A stretch of 64,000 bases of DNA from Rutidosis leptorrhynchoides. Its lineage: Eukaryota; Streptophyta; Magnoliopsida; Asterales; Asteraceae. The stretch covers positions 80,685,501 to 80,749,500 of the forward strand of contig NC_092339.1 of NCBI RefSeq assembly GCF_046630445.1. The letters are read 5' to 3'. Below, piece by piece: positions 47,043 through 59,024 of this stretch. Numbering within the stretch: the stretch's first letter is position 1; every line of letters begins with the position of its first letter. Both the position numbers and the translations under genes were made by a program. A model generated the notes under the pieces. That model was not told the DNA's origin. It was given only the letters and a program-made list of their open reading frames with translations, and searched no databases.

Positions 47043-47499
47043 AGGTTGTAAAAGACGCTAGTGGGCGACGCGTCGGTAGAGACCCTAGAGGGATGAGTCG
47101 GTCGAGATGGGGACGCGGCGGGGGACGAGTCACATAGAATAATACATATTTCGGACATAAATACTTGATTTACAAATAAGACGACGTGGGTGTAATTTAC
47201 ATAATATATAGGCTTTTTATAATGTTTTCTAGATTATAATTGATTTATTAATTTATCTTTTAGGGGATTCTATATAAGTCGGTGTCTTTCTCATCGAATT
47301 TTAAATGGGTTGAGATTTTTGTTAAGACTAGGACATGGCCGGACAAAAAGCCGACTTTTAACCAACGTTGACATGACTTTGACCTGACTTTTGATTGTTG
47401 ACCGACTTATTGGACATTTTTCTTCGAGTCGGGACAGACTAGTCACAAAAACGCCGCACCGGCCGCTGGCGGCCAAGGCGGCTGCCGTTTACAACACTG
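47043..47499. mobile_element. Non-autonomous Mutator-like (MULE) element
   Basis: 457 bp flanked by a perfect 10 bp duplication, agtgatcaca (47033-47042 and 47500-47509). The ends are short imperfect inverted repeats sharing GTTGTAAA. The ends are GC-rich with many CpGs compared with the AT-rich host intron. A 9-11 bp target duplication fits Mutator-like elements. It has no transposase. It lies in the 5' intron of the hAT-derived gene. Confidence 0.78.
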
Positions 47500-47738
47500 A
47501 GTGATCACATTAAGCAAACATTACTTTAATACGTTCCATAATAGCAGGTCCATAAAATGTAGAATTGCTTCTGCATTACGATGTTAGATTCAAGTGACTT
47601 TGCTTTCTTAATGAATTGAAGTTTCGAAGTTTTCGATTTTTGTTGGTTTCAGTTTTTAGTGTGTTTAACATGTTAACTTTCTTCATCACATATTTATTGC
47701 TTCAGGCAGGTGTAGTTGGTGATAAAACTGTAGCATTA

Positions 47739-50700
47739 ATGGATTGGAGTGTAAGCAATACATACAAACACTTAAAAGGTACTAGCTTTTTCTTGCCATA
47801 CTTGTGCCTTCATTATTAAATTTAATATTAATAAATTAATAAATAAATTTTTAAGTATTAATTAAGTCGCGGGTTATAAACTTGTTTATTATTTAGATAA
47901 AAAAACAGAGGTTATTCAAGTATGAATCTTGTATGTGTACTTGAATTGCTTGTAAATTACATATATAATTTGTGCATTTGTTTTTTGGTTATTATAATCA
48001 CTATATTGAATATTGAATTTCAATGAAAATATTGTTTTTTTTTTTTTTTTTTTTTTTTTTAACTTCATGGGGTTTTTTTTAAGTAGATACGGAACCAAAA
48101 TCTGTCATGGATGGATCACTCATTCCGAACATTGAGCCGATAGATAGTGCACCAGGTGGAACTTCGTCAGACAAAGGAAATCATTTAACGAAAAGAAAAA
48201 AGACGATGACTTCCGTTTACCTTAGATTCTTTGAAACAACATCGGATGGCAAGAATCGTAGGTGCAAGTTTTGTGGACAGAGCTATTCCATTTCTACAGC
48301 TACCGGTACTTCATCTACAATCTGTCTAGATCATAGAACTTGTCGTATATATACCTGGCAATTGAAACCCATATCTCAAATTTGGGTCAAATGGGTCAAG
48401 CTTTTGGGTCAATTGGGTCTTGAAATAAAGGTCCAATGGATTTCCCTCCAACCTGTTGAGTCCTATATAAAGAAATAGGTCTAATGGATATCAATTCTTA
48501 AACTCAATAAATAGAGATAGGTCTAATGGGTCTTGTGAATGGGTCAAACGAGTCAAGCAAAAAGATCATAATAAGTTTCATCCATGAAACATATGTGAAA
48601 GCATTCATGGTTATATCATTTATTATGTATATTAATTGATATTTTTATATATATATATATATAATAATAAATATAAATTATAAATAATAATAACTAAAAT
48701 ATTTTTTTTGACACATTTGACCCATGACCCTTTTGACCCATGACCTATTTCAAAACAAAACCATTTTTCCCGTTACCCTAACCGACCCAACCTGACCCGT
48801 TTGCCAGGTATAGTCCTATATATTGATTCGCTTGGATGCTAAAACACAGGTGGAGGGTTTGAAAATGTGTTATAAGTAAACGGATCGAATTGCCGCCTTT
48901 AATAAAAAATAATTTAGCCGTGTATTCTTAATCGACACACTGACAATTTTTTTTTAATTATTGAAGGCAATTTGGGCAGGCACCTTAGTAACCGTCATCC
49001 AGGGTACGATAAGGCGGATGATACCATCTCTACCCCAAGTTCACAACCGTTAATAGTCATCAAAAAGCCTCAAACCCAAGTCAAAACGTCTCATGTAGAT
49101 CTTGATCATTTAAATTGGTTACTCGTAAAGTGGCTCATTTTAGCATCTTTACCTCCTTCAACGTTCGAAGAAAAATGGCTTTGCAACTCCTTCAAATTCC
49201 TCAATCCAACCGTCCAAATCTGGCCTACCGAAAAGTTCCAATTAGTACTCACCGAAGTCTTCAAAACAATGAGGGAAGACGTACGGTGCACGTTAGCAAA
49301 CGTCACTTCAAAAGTCTCGATCACCCTCGATTTTTGGACATCGTACCAACAAGTGTTTTACATGAGTGTTAGTTGTCAATGGATTGACGATCTTTGGTCG
49401 TTTCACAAATTACTTCTCGATGTATCGCGGGTCCCGTCACCTTGCGGAAGTTCGGAAATTTATCAAACGTTATTAAAAATCTTGAAATTTTATCATTTAG
49501 AAAGCCGAGTTCTTTCGTGCACTCATGATAATAGTACAAATGTGGTTCATGCTTGTCATACGCTTAAAGAGGAACTTGATAGTCAAAAAGCTAACCCTTT
49601 TTGCTACATTCCATGTGCTGCTCGCACGTTGAATTCGGTTATCGATGATGGTTTGAGATCAACTAAATCGGTAGTTGCAAAGATTAGGGAGTTTGCGTTG
49701 GAGATTAATTCGTCACCGGAGATAATTGACGAATTTAATCAGTTTACAACAACTTATCAAGAAGGGAATTGGAAGTTTCCCCTTGATGTTTCAGCTCGAT
49801 GGAACGGCACTTATCAAATGCTCGATATCGTTCGTAAGGTATACGATTATATTTAACTAACCTTTTCTTTGTTTCGTAATATCTTCGTGTTACAGGACTC
49901 GGAATTACTCGGCGAGTACTTGGTGAAAACTTGGTCAAACTATGTCAAAAGTTGGTCAAACTCTGCCAAAACTCGGGATTACTCAAAAAATCAGTCAAAA
50001 CTCGTCGGGATTTCTCAGAAAATGAGTCAAAGCTCGGTCAAAACTGTCAAAGTCAAAATTTGGTCAAACTCTGTCAAAAACTGGTCAAACTCTGTAAAAA
50101 CTTGGGCAAACTATATCAAAACTTGGTCAAACTTGGCCAAAACTCGGGATTACTCAAAACATCAGTCAAAACTCGGGATTACTTGGAAAATCAGTCAAAA
50201 TTGGTTAAAAATCGGTCAAAATTGGTCAGACTCGGTCAAAACCTGATCAAACTCTGTCAAAACTTGGTCAGACTCTGTCAAAACTTGGTTTAACTAGGTC
50301 AAAACCTGGTCAAACTCTGTCAAAACTTGGCCAAAACTCGGGATTGCTTGAAAAATCATTCAAAACTCGCCCAAAACTCGGGATTACTTGGAAAATCAGT
50401 CAAAATTGGTCAAAACTCTGTCAAAACCGATCAAAGTCAAACTTGGTCAACATCCGACTACTCCTCGAGTTGCCTACTACTCCTTAAAAAGTCCTGACCG
50501 ACTACACTCCCCGAGTAGCGATTTTTGCAACCTTCATCTCTTCTTTCATCTTACTTTTTTTAAATATATATACAGGCGGGTAAATCGATGGAAACTATAA
50601 TTAGAAAGTACGACGAGATGCTTGGTAGATTGTTACTAAATTCAGCAGAGAAAAACGCGATCAATATAATGCACGCGTATCTCGAGCCATTTTACAAGAC

Positions 50701-51490
50701 CACGAACGACATATGCACGAACAAATTACCAACCGTAGGATTAGTCCTATTCTTCATGGATCATATTTCCGAAACTATAACCGCTTGTAGAGAATCTCGT
50801 CATACTCCAGATTGGCTAAAAAACGCAGCGATCGATATGACTACAAAAGTCAGAAGTTATAATGATCAAGTTTCAAATATTTTCACGTACATGACTGCAA
50901 TCCTTGATCCCCGGATTAAAATCGAATTAATCCCCGAAAGTTTAAACTTGGATAATTATCTCGAGGAAGCAAGGAGTCATTTCGTGCGAAATTACTTGAG
51001 TAATCATTTCGCTTCGATGACATCATCTTATGGTAATACTCAAGAATTAGACGATGGAGGGAGTAACGTGTCGTTTGCAGAGGAAATCGCGCGAAAACGA
51101 CGACGTGCGAGTATGGGAAATTCGACGGACGAACTGACGCAATATTTATCCGAGCCTACAGCTCCGATTTTTACCGATGTCCTAGAATGGTGGAAAGTGA
51201 ACAGTACGAGGTACCCTCGGTTGTCAATAATGGCGCGTGATTTTTTGGCGGTTCAAGCGACATCAATAGAACCCGAGGATTTGTTTTGTAGTAAAGGGGA
51301 TGAGGTTGACCGGTCAAAACAGTCGCTACCACATTCAAGTATTCGAGAGACGCTTTGTGTAAGATCATGGACCGAATGTGGGATGAAGTTAAAGTTTAAG
51401 TCAACTGAGATCGATTACGATAGGTTAATGGAGTTAGCGGGTTTAGGCGATAATGTGGCACCAGGTGGTTCGGAGAAGAAGCATAAGTGA
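47739..51490 (+). CDS. Domesticated hAT transposase with BED zinc finger
   Basis: Four coding exons predicted from GT-AG sites and frame: 47739-47778, 48087-48305, 48967-49838 and 50576-51490, giving 681 residues. The start (MDWSVSNTYKH) was chosen because it splices in frame into EPKSVMDGSL, a beginning I recall from plant homologues such as Arabidopsis At1g18560. Domains: a BED zinc finger about residues 55-97 (C73, C76, H92, H97), an RNase H-like hAT core with TLDFWTS and CTHDNSTNV blocks, and a C-terminal hAT dimerisation domain about 563-643 (WWKVNSTRYPRLSIMARDFLA). The usual ER-FS block near the end reads EPEDLFCS, so catalysis is doubtful. No terminal inverted repeats flank it. The likely role is a DNA-binding nuclear host protein; its targets are unknown. 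Introns carry several repeat insertions. Confidence 0.88.
48351..48811. mobile_element. Inverted-repeat element rich in GGGTCA, intron 2 of the hAT-derived gene
   Basis: 461 bp bounded by inverted 11-mers atacctggcaa and ttgccaggtat. Inside each end are several copies of GGGTCAAATGGGTCA-like units, forward on the left and inverted on the right, so the arms could pair. It has no ORF. I could not find a clean target duplication, so the superfamily is open. Confidence 0.6.
49896..50525. repeat. Degenerate GGTCAAAA minisatellite, intron 3 of the hAT-derived gene
   Basis: Most of the 737 bp intron consists of imperfect units of about 10-21 bp in the style CTTGGTCAAACTCTGTCAAAA. They are interspersed with ACTCGGGATTACT blocks. 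The two ends carry related sequences built on ACTCGG/CCGAGT, hinting at a mobile source with inverted ends. No coding potential. Confidence 0.75.
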
Positions 51491-52040
51491 TTTGAGATGT
51501 ATGTTTGAAGTTTCAGTTTGTTGATGTTTTGTTTGTGTATATTTAGGTTGTTAGGGATTTGTTGATTGCACAGATTGTAGAGGATAATTCTAATCCATTG
51601 TTACCATTTGCTTTAGATCATCAATATTATGTGCGTAACCTTTTAGGACCAATGAATTTGTTTACAGTCGCAAAATATTGTTCAAAAAAAAAAAAAAAGT
51701 GAGAAAAAAAGAAATCACTACTGCCACATCGTCTAGAAACAAAACTTGTGGAATATATGTAAAGGATGTTTGGACTGCTTAGCTTGCTGGTCTTAGTAAC
51801 TTGAGCCTGTGATCTAAGTGGAGGCATCAAATATGTTGAAGGGGATGGAGCTAGGGGGCCCTTTGAGCTTAGGGGCTTGCTCTGCTTGAGCTCGAGGCGC
51901 ACCTTTGGTTACCACTCAACTAGCGTTGACCCAGTGGATTTCTAGCGTGTCATGGCCTAACTAGTTAGGAGTCTAGCTAAGACTCAACCTTCCTCTAGTT
52001 TAAAGTGGACCCCTTCTAATCCCAACAACATATTTTTAAT

Positions 52041-52141
52041 TTTTCGATTTATTACGATGGAAACATATAAAATGGTAATATGTTTTCATTTTTTTCGATT
52101 TATTACGATGGAAACATATAAAATGGTAATATGTTTTCATT
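52041..52141. repeat. Two-copy tandem repeat, 51 bp unit
   Basis: A block beginning TTTTCGATTTATTACGATGG occurs at 52041 and again from 52092, nearly identical, giving two copies end to end. Confidence 0.88.
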
Positions 52142-53473
52142 TACTAGAAGAGCGTACATAAATTTTAGCTACAAACTTTTGATATTGACACAATCACCTT
52201 TAAAGGAGATTGGAATGTTTATATTAGCAAGAAAATAAAGTAATTATTGTATTGTATTTATACTAAGTTGACATAGAAATATTTAATTATCGGTGAATAT
52301 GATATGGTAAATAGAAAATTTGGCAAGAGTAAATTCTTTTCTTCGATATACTTTTCGACAGTAAACCGTTTTTTACCATTTGAATTGAAATTGTGCATAT
52401 AAGAACTCGACCGAAAGTCAACTTTTAAGTTTTTACGAAAGCAACAATAGTAAACCTAAATAATTTATTGACCATAACCTATATTTCAATGACTTACATA
52501 TATTTCATTAACTTAGATGCATCAAACATATTAATAAAAAATTATAACGGACTTAAAAGACGTCATAATAGTATGCAATTCGGTGTGAACCTCACTAAAG
52601 CGATCACCAAACTCTTGAATTATCATATCCAAAACGAGAATAAAAATGTCAACTTTAAAGTAATGTTGATTGTTAATTTCCCCCCTTTGATTTCTTAAAA
52701 TTCTACAATGGTATTTGAAAACATTCCACACTTAGGCTGCTAGGTATATTAGTTAACTTTTGATTGTATCAATCTGAACTTCAAATGGATGATGTATAAT
52801 AGTCTAATTATTAACACTGAGATCAAACCCAACCGAGCGTTTCTTTCTTCCGTAAGATTATATGGACAACACTGATGAAATATGACGGAGCCTAACGGGG
52901 CGTCAGTCAGTTTCGTCAGTCGGACTTCCTACGCAAATGTTGAAACCCGTCACTTTTCCTTCAACCAATCAGATTTTTCTCTGATTTAATAAATATATAT
53001 ATTTTATTTTTATTATTAATTAAATTTTTTTACATCCAATTTTCAATCAGATTTTACCACATCATCATACCCAATATTTGACACAAAAAACTGACACAAC
53101 GGTTTTAAAATTTCAGAAACTAACATTGTCTAATCACAATCAGTTTGCATTTTTTGACAAAAAGTACATAAACTGCCCGTGATATTACAATCACGGTTGA
53201 AAATGGTGTAAGTGTTTTATTGGCTGTTGAGTGTTGTCATGGACCTACATCAAACAATGAATAGCTCTGCCTTAACACATCGAGCTATTTGTTAGCTATT
53301 TGTTACGTTGTAACCTGTCAATAATAATATGATCAAAATTAGTTGTAGCTAGAATTTAAATATGTGAATTATATTAGTATATGTGAATGTGAATTAAATA
53401 TGTAAAAGTACATAAACAAATTATATATGAAAAGTGATCATCACATACTATTTTTTGATTCATGTACATTTTT

Positions 53474-53628
53474 GTCTAACAAACTTACAATTATGCTTAT
53501 AGTTAATTAAGTGTACATAAATTATGTCTAATAAACTTACAATTATGCTTTTAGTTAATTAAGTGTACATAAATTATGTCTAATAAACTTACAATTATGC
53601 TTATAGTTAATTAAGTGTACATAAATTA
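53474..53628. repeat. Three-copy tandem repeat, 52 bp unit
   Basis: Units start GTCTAA(C/T)AAACTTAC at 53474, 53526 and 53578 with only a couple of differences. The array ends about 215 bp before the SF3B4 start codon. Confidence 0.9.
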
Positions 53629-53842
53629 AAAAAATAGTGTGCGATGATTACCCACTCACTGTATAAGTATTATTTATGATATTTTTTATTTCATAAGTTT
53701 TTCCATTCTCGAAAATCAGTTTGAGCAGAACAAAAATTGTGGGAACCTTTTGATATCTTACAGAGCTAGGGTTTTTAGTTTTATATACGGTACCTATTTC
53801 TAGGGTTTAATTCCTGTACGTAATTGAGATAAGAAGAAGAAG

Positions 53843-56800
53843 ATGACGACTAGGATAGCTCCCGGTGTCGGAGCAAATCTGCTAGGTCAACATTCCGCCG
53901 AAAGAAACCAAGACGCCACCGCCTACGTCGGAAACCTAGATCCTCAGGTCATCTTAATCCCTCCACTCATCGTCTTTACTCTCACTTTACTCAATTAGTT
54001 ACTATTATTTATTCGCAAAGTTACATCTATAACAATTGAAAACCCTAGTTTCTGCAATTCGAACCAAATAAATACAATACGAGTTGTGTTAAGTAATTCA
54101 TCATAGAATGTGCTTAGCTTACCACGAGTTCTGATTTTATCTTAATATTAATAATTAATTAATTAGGGCTAGCTTAGTGGTAATTTATATTTTCAGAAAT
54201 TTAATCTATTAAGCTAGTGATTTTTAACGGTTAACCTACAGTTAATCAACTTTCGCCTTATTCGTTAAGGTGTATTTAGATATTGTTAGATGTTTCTAGG
54301 TTATAATGTTATCTGTATGTGAAATCTTAGGTATTAGTACTTATTTTGACAGTAGAATTCAGAAAGATTGTACACTTAAAATAAACATATAGACAGCTAC
54401 TTATTTTAAAGCAAATACATTACGTATAAGTAAGCGTATCCCAACGTTTCCTTAGATAAGATGTAACGAAACAGACTGCATGTCACAGTTGATAAAAATT
54501 TATGAGCATATTAAAGAATGCACTCACAATCTTGGGGGCTACTTCTGTAATGATCACTATGATTAGTATCTAAAATCTGAATTCGAACGTAATGCGCGGT
54601 GTAAGCTTACTTCTTTGTGATTGTTCTTGATAACTGATATTCCTAACTAAAACTGATGCTTTTTTTTATACTTATTTATATCTTTTCAGGCAACTGAAGA
54701 GCTATTATGGGAGTTGTTCGTTCAAGCTGGCCCAGTCGGTAGGTTCCTCTGTTTTATAGTTCAATAATCGTTGCTTGACATCATTTTCTCTACAACTATA
54801 GTTTAAACAACATTATGTGTTTTTAAGTAACGTGTAATGACTTTTTTGTGTTATTTTTGTTCAGTTAATGTGTATGTTCCTAAAGATAGAGTGACTAATC
54901 TCCATCAAGGCTATGGCTTTGTAGAGTTCCGAAGTGAAGAAGATGCAGATTATGTAAGTCTCACCTGCTGTCGTAATTATTCTGTTCATATAGTCATTGA
55001 TAAGAGATCATAATCTACCGATAGTTGAACCTGATTGAGTTATAAAAATAAAGATAGACTGCATCACATTGGTGTTACATTTAATGTATGTAAAAAAAAG
55101 TACGATGTCTTTTTTTTTTCTTCTGAAAATGAGCATGCTGTGATGTGGCTGATTTGTTTATTCTAAAAGCAACTCAAGCCTCAATAAATCAATCTCTTCT
55201 ATCCGGATGCATAGATATATACAAGAACGTAAATAGTCATCCATTTGAATTTTCAACTTCTCAGATCTCTACCAAGTTAAAATGAAAAAATGAGATTATG
55301 TTTTATTTCATGAGAACTTGAGTTGAGCACCAGATATGCTAATGTTAAAATTTATTTTTCTTTTGAGCCTAGAAATCTTCATTGTTAATTTGATTGCTTC
55401 ATTGGGTTGTGAGTTTTTGCATCTGTTTAGCTGTGACTGTTATGTTTTGACATTTTTTGTTTGTTACTGGTGATGCAGGCTATAAAAGTTCTCAACATGA
55501 TCAAGCTATATGGGAAGCCAATACGTGTCAACAAGGTATGAGCTTGAATATGTTGTCATAATGATTTAAATTTTTTATACTTTTCACAGGTGCAGATAAT
55601 ATTTTAAAAGATGTTTTTTGTTTATCCTTTTTATTTATTTATTTATTTATTTTTTGCATGGCAGGCATCACAAGATAAGAAGAGCTTGGATGTTGGAGCA
55701 AACCTTTTTGTTGGAAACCTCGATCCAGTAAGATTTTGTTGTGTCACCAGAACATTAATTCATTTTTTTGCACAACCATCATTTTCGACATGCATTTTTT
55801 TCAATCTCACTTTGATTTTTGTTGACTCGTAAGTTTGTATGAGTTGTAACTTTTCACTGTATTCTTTGCAGGATGTGGATGAGAAACTACTTTACGATAC
55901 TTTCAGTGCTTTTGGGGTAATTGTTACTAATCCTAAGGTAATAATCCGAATTTCACTTTATAATTATAATAATCGATAATAGCTCTGTGGTGGATGATGG
56001 ATATTAATGATTAGGGTAAACTGGAAATAATCATGCTATCTTTCCTCTATTCTTATAGTTAATGTTCCTCTAAATAGTTTGTCATGATTTCTTGATTTGG
56101 TTAACCGGACTATTTTATGAAAGCATAGAACTATAGAAGAGCATATCTTTAAGTGTACAATACATTGAGTGGCTTTATTCATGTATCAATATCGGATCAA
56201 GAAAAATACATTTGATCAATTAGTTTAACTACAGTGGAAGTGTACAATACTAGCTGTAAGATTAGTTTAACTACAGTAGAAGTGTAGCGTTAGGCATAGC
56301 ATATTATTTTTGGAATGTTACCTTACAAATATGAGCGGTTTACTTTGAATAAAAGTTGACATCCTTGTTATTATCCTGCAACTAGTTTTTTAAGTGTAAG
56401 TTTTATATTTTCAATTGAGTTCTAATAATATATGTGCTGCAGATCATGAGAGATCCTGATACAGGTAATTCACGCGGATTTGGATTCATTAGTTACGATT
56501 CTTTTGAGGCTTCAGACGCAGCTATTGAGGTACACATATTATCCTTTTTACTTATGGGGCTTTTATTGTTTCATTTGGGCCTGAAAGTTACTGATTTTTT
56601 TTTTTTTTTGGCTAATTTTTATGTGCAGTCAATGAATGGTCAATATCTATGCAATCGCCAAATAACAGTGTCGTATGCTTACAAGAAAGACACAAAGGGA
56701 GAGCGTCATGGTACCCCTGCTGAAAGAACCCTGGCTAGCAGTAACCCGACCACACAAAAAAGTAGGCCCCACACGTTGTTTGCAAGTGGACCCCCTACGC

Positions 56801-57195
56801 TTGGTCAGCCGAACGGTGCTCCACTTCCGCCCCGCCCATTCGCAAACGGGTCAGTTCCTCCAGTTCCAACTATGCCAGCAATGCGACCCGTGCCACCACC
56901 CGCCCATATGTACCAACCCATGCAACATATGTCGGTCCCACCGCCACAATGGCAACAGATGGGCCAGCCTCAAGGCATGCCACCTCAGCACCTCCAACAG
57001 TTCAGGCCGCCACCACCTAACATTCCACCACCTGCTTCAAACATGCCTCAGATGATGAACAGGCCACCTCCACCGCCAGCAGGAATGGGTAGTCAGCATA
57101 TGTGGAGGGCCCCACCACCTCCCCAACAAATGGCTGGCGGTCATGGTATGATGCAGATGTCAATGCCGCCACCACCGCCACCTCAATCAGGTTGA
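53843..57195 (+). CDS. SF3B4: Splicing factor 3B subunit 4 (SF3B4 / SAP49)
   Basis: Eight exons with GT-AG introns in frame: 53843-53947, 54690-54738, 54865-54953, 55479-55535, 55665-55727, 55872-55937, 56443-56529 and 56629-57195; 360 residues. RRM1 runs about residues 27-103 (RNP2 AYVGNL, RNP1 QGYGFVEF at 66-73). RRM2 runs about 113-190 (RNP2 LFVGNL at 114-119, RNP1 RGFGFISY at 154-161). The rest is a Pro/Met/Gln-rich tail. This is the layout of SF3b49, which in the U2 snRNP binds pre-mRNA near the branch site and contacts SF3b145. The start [26 protein letters not shown] style is typical of plant SF3B4. It looks complete and functional. Confidence 0.95.
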
Positions 57196-58340
57196 AGCTA
57201 TGACGTACCATGCCAGATATATTGTGATGAAAAACAAGTACAATTAAGTGTAGTATTATCTTAAAATGAGCAAAGAACTCGGTTGAGTAATCTGTTTTTT
57301 GCTTTGAAATTTTCCAATGGGAAGTTTTAGAAACTTATTTCAAATGCGTGGTATTCGTGTTTTTGATAAATTCACTATTATCATGTATGAGATACTTGTA
57401 TCTTACAAGTATTCAATGCTTATAGTGTTTATAGTTATTTAATTGCTAACTTAAGACGCAGGTTAGTGAAGGCAGTGAGGGGCAAAATCGTCAGGACCGA
57501 TAAGTTTCGGACCTTTTTCACAAAAACAATAGAAAATGAATTTAAACAAAACCTAAACAATAAGTTTTTTTTTCTTACAAAATGAAGTGCCATAATATAT
57601 CTGCTAATCAAATACTTTAAATCATCTCACTTTAGTTGCCTTTCTTAATATAATTAACCTCTTATTTTGTAAACATTTTGTAAGTGTAATTAATACTTCA
57701 TGATTTTCTAACATTTTCTCAACAAAACTTTATTTTATTAACCAGATATTGTTTTTTAGTACGTTTATACCAAATACACTAGCAGGTACCAACCTAACCT
57801 AACCCGGTACAACAAATATATAGTATCTTTTCAATCACTATCTATTATGGTTTTATTAATCGAGTCAACAACAAGTGTCGATTTATTGACGATTTAACTG
57901 TGGCGTATAGTAAAAATTGAACTTCGGGTAGGTTTAAAACTCATTGAAATTTGATTCTACTATTATTTTCATGACGTATCACACTTTTTTAACCTACTTA
58001 ATGATCGAAATCCATTTAGAATCAATCGCTCAATCCATAGAACATTGAGAGGTAATTCTTTTTTTTACCGTTGTGTTTTACTCTAGGTGAAGAAATAATC
58101 TCTTTTAGAATAGGAGAAGCATTATTTACATCGTATCTCCTTGTACTCTACCGATGTGAAATTAGATTTTGTCTTGTTTTCAATCTACCTTGTATGTCAC
58201 AATATAAAACCTCATTAATTAAAGGAATAAAAAAGAAGAAAAACTATAGCCAAAGTTATTTGTAGTAATTTTAATTTCAATCTAAATTAAATTAAACTTT
58301 ATTTTGATTTGAAAGGACAATAAGCTAATATGTTCTCATC
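57196..58340. other. Intergenic region between SF3B4 and the oleosin gene
   Basis: About 1.1 kb of AT-rich sequence holding the SF3B4 3' UTR and the distal oleosin upstream region. I see no gene or repeat in it. Confidence 0.6.
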
Positions 58341-58393
58341 CCACGTGTTATATCAACACCTTGCATGTCAGTTAATCATCTAATTACGTGTCC
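58341..58393 (+). promoter_or_regulatory. ABRE / RY cluster upstream of the oleosin gene
   Basis: Within 53 bp, 90-140 bp before the start codon, lie a CCACGTGT G-box (58341), a TGCATG RY core (58362-58367) and an ACGTGTCC ABRE (58386-58393). This combination is known from seed-storage and oil-body promoters controlled by ABI3/FUS3/LEC2-type B3 and bZIP factors. Assignment is by motif only. Confidence 0.65.
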
Positions 58394-58481
58394 CCATTTT
58401 CCTCTTTTCTCATATCAATCTCTCTAGTTTTTTCACCTTCTAAAACAACCGATCAAACTTTAATCAAAACCCCAATCAACG

Positions 58482-58961
58482 ATGACCGACCGGAACGCCG
58501 TCTCCGGCCAAATCCACCGTCCCTCCGATGACAGATCTCCGTTCATCCGTAACCTCCGTCACCACTCCCTAAACTCAACCCAACTCATGGGCATCATGAC
58601 ACTTATAATCTCCGGTGCAATCTTACTCCTTCTCACCGGCGTCACAGTCACCGTCGCCGTTGTCGGATTCATATTATTCGCACCTGTCGTTATTCTCACT
58701 AGCCCAATTTGGGTTCCGATTGGTACGCTGTTGTTTGTGCTTGTTGCCGGTTTTGTATCGGTTTGTGGGTCCGGGTTAGCTGCTGCAGCGGCGGTTTCGT
58801 GGTTGTATAAGTACTTTAAAGGGTTGCATCCGGTCGGGTCGGACCGGGTTGATTATGCGAGAAGCCGGATTGCGGATACAGCCAGCCATGTGAAGGATTA
58901 TGCGTGGGAATACGGTGGGTATTTTCAGAGTAAGGTGAAAGATGCGGCTCCTGGTGCTTGA
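58482..58961 (+). CDS. Oleosin, oil-body structural protein
   Basis: An intronless gene for 159 residues. A polar N-terminal arm (1-34) precedes a long uninterrupted hydrophobic hairpin (about 35-108) that carries the proline knot PX5SPX3P (P68, S74, P75, P79). An amphipathic C-terminal arm ends in AAPGA. Oleosins coat triacylglycerol droplets in seeds and pollen, with the hairpin dipping into the oil and both arms on the surface. The length is normal. I recall the [17 protein letters not shown] arm and AAPGA end from the U-lineage oleosins; that subclass is moderate confidence. Upstream ABRE and RY motifs fit seed expression. A fold-back MITE begins 63 bp after the stop codon. Confidence 0.95.
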   Translation: MTDRNAVSGQIHRPSDDRSPFIRNLRHHSLNSTQLMGIMTLIISGAILLLLTGVTVTVAVVGFILFAPVVILTSPIWVPIGTLLFVLVAGFVSVCGSGLAAAAAVSWLYKYFKGLHPVGSDRVDYARSRIADTASHVKDYAWEYGGYFQSKVKDAAPGA

Positions 58962-59024
58962 ACCGGTTGATATGATATATGGTGAACCGGTGGACCGGGT
59001 TTTGTTGTGTGTTGTTCTAAAATG

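Larger units (their letters stand above)
45841..47705 (+). promoter_or_regulatory. Probable promoter, 5' UTR and 5' intron of the hAT-derived gene
   Basis: A CT-rich leader-like stretch (about 45890-46080, rich in TCTCTCCCCT and CTCCCTCC) followed by T-rich intron-like sequence suggests a non-coding first exon near 45.85-46.15 kb. A splice acceptor (TTCAG at 47701-47705) opens the exon that holds the start codon. The exact transcription start and donor cannot be fixed by eye. The intron holds a tandem duplication and a MULE-like element. Confidence 0.45.
51491..53842. other. Intergenic region between hAT-derived gene and SF3B4
   Basis: About 2.35 kb. It would hold the 3' end of one gene and the promoter and 5' UTR of the next. 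It contains a two-copy 51 bp tandem repeat (52041-52141) and a three-copy 52 bp tandem repeat (53474-53628). No further gene was seen. Confidence 0.6.

Noticed and set aside
47291-47476. 61-codon minus-strand frame
   Set aside because: It lies wholly inside the non-autonomous MULE, is driven by its GC-rich end, and has no domain.
52863-53242. Possible MITE with GACAACACT-like ends
   Set aside because: Only about eight or nine bases match at the ends and no target duplication is visible.
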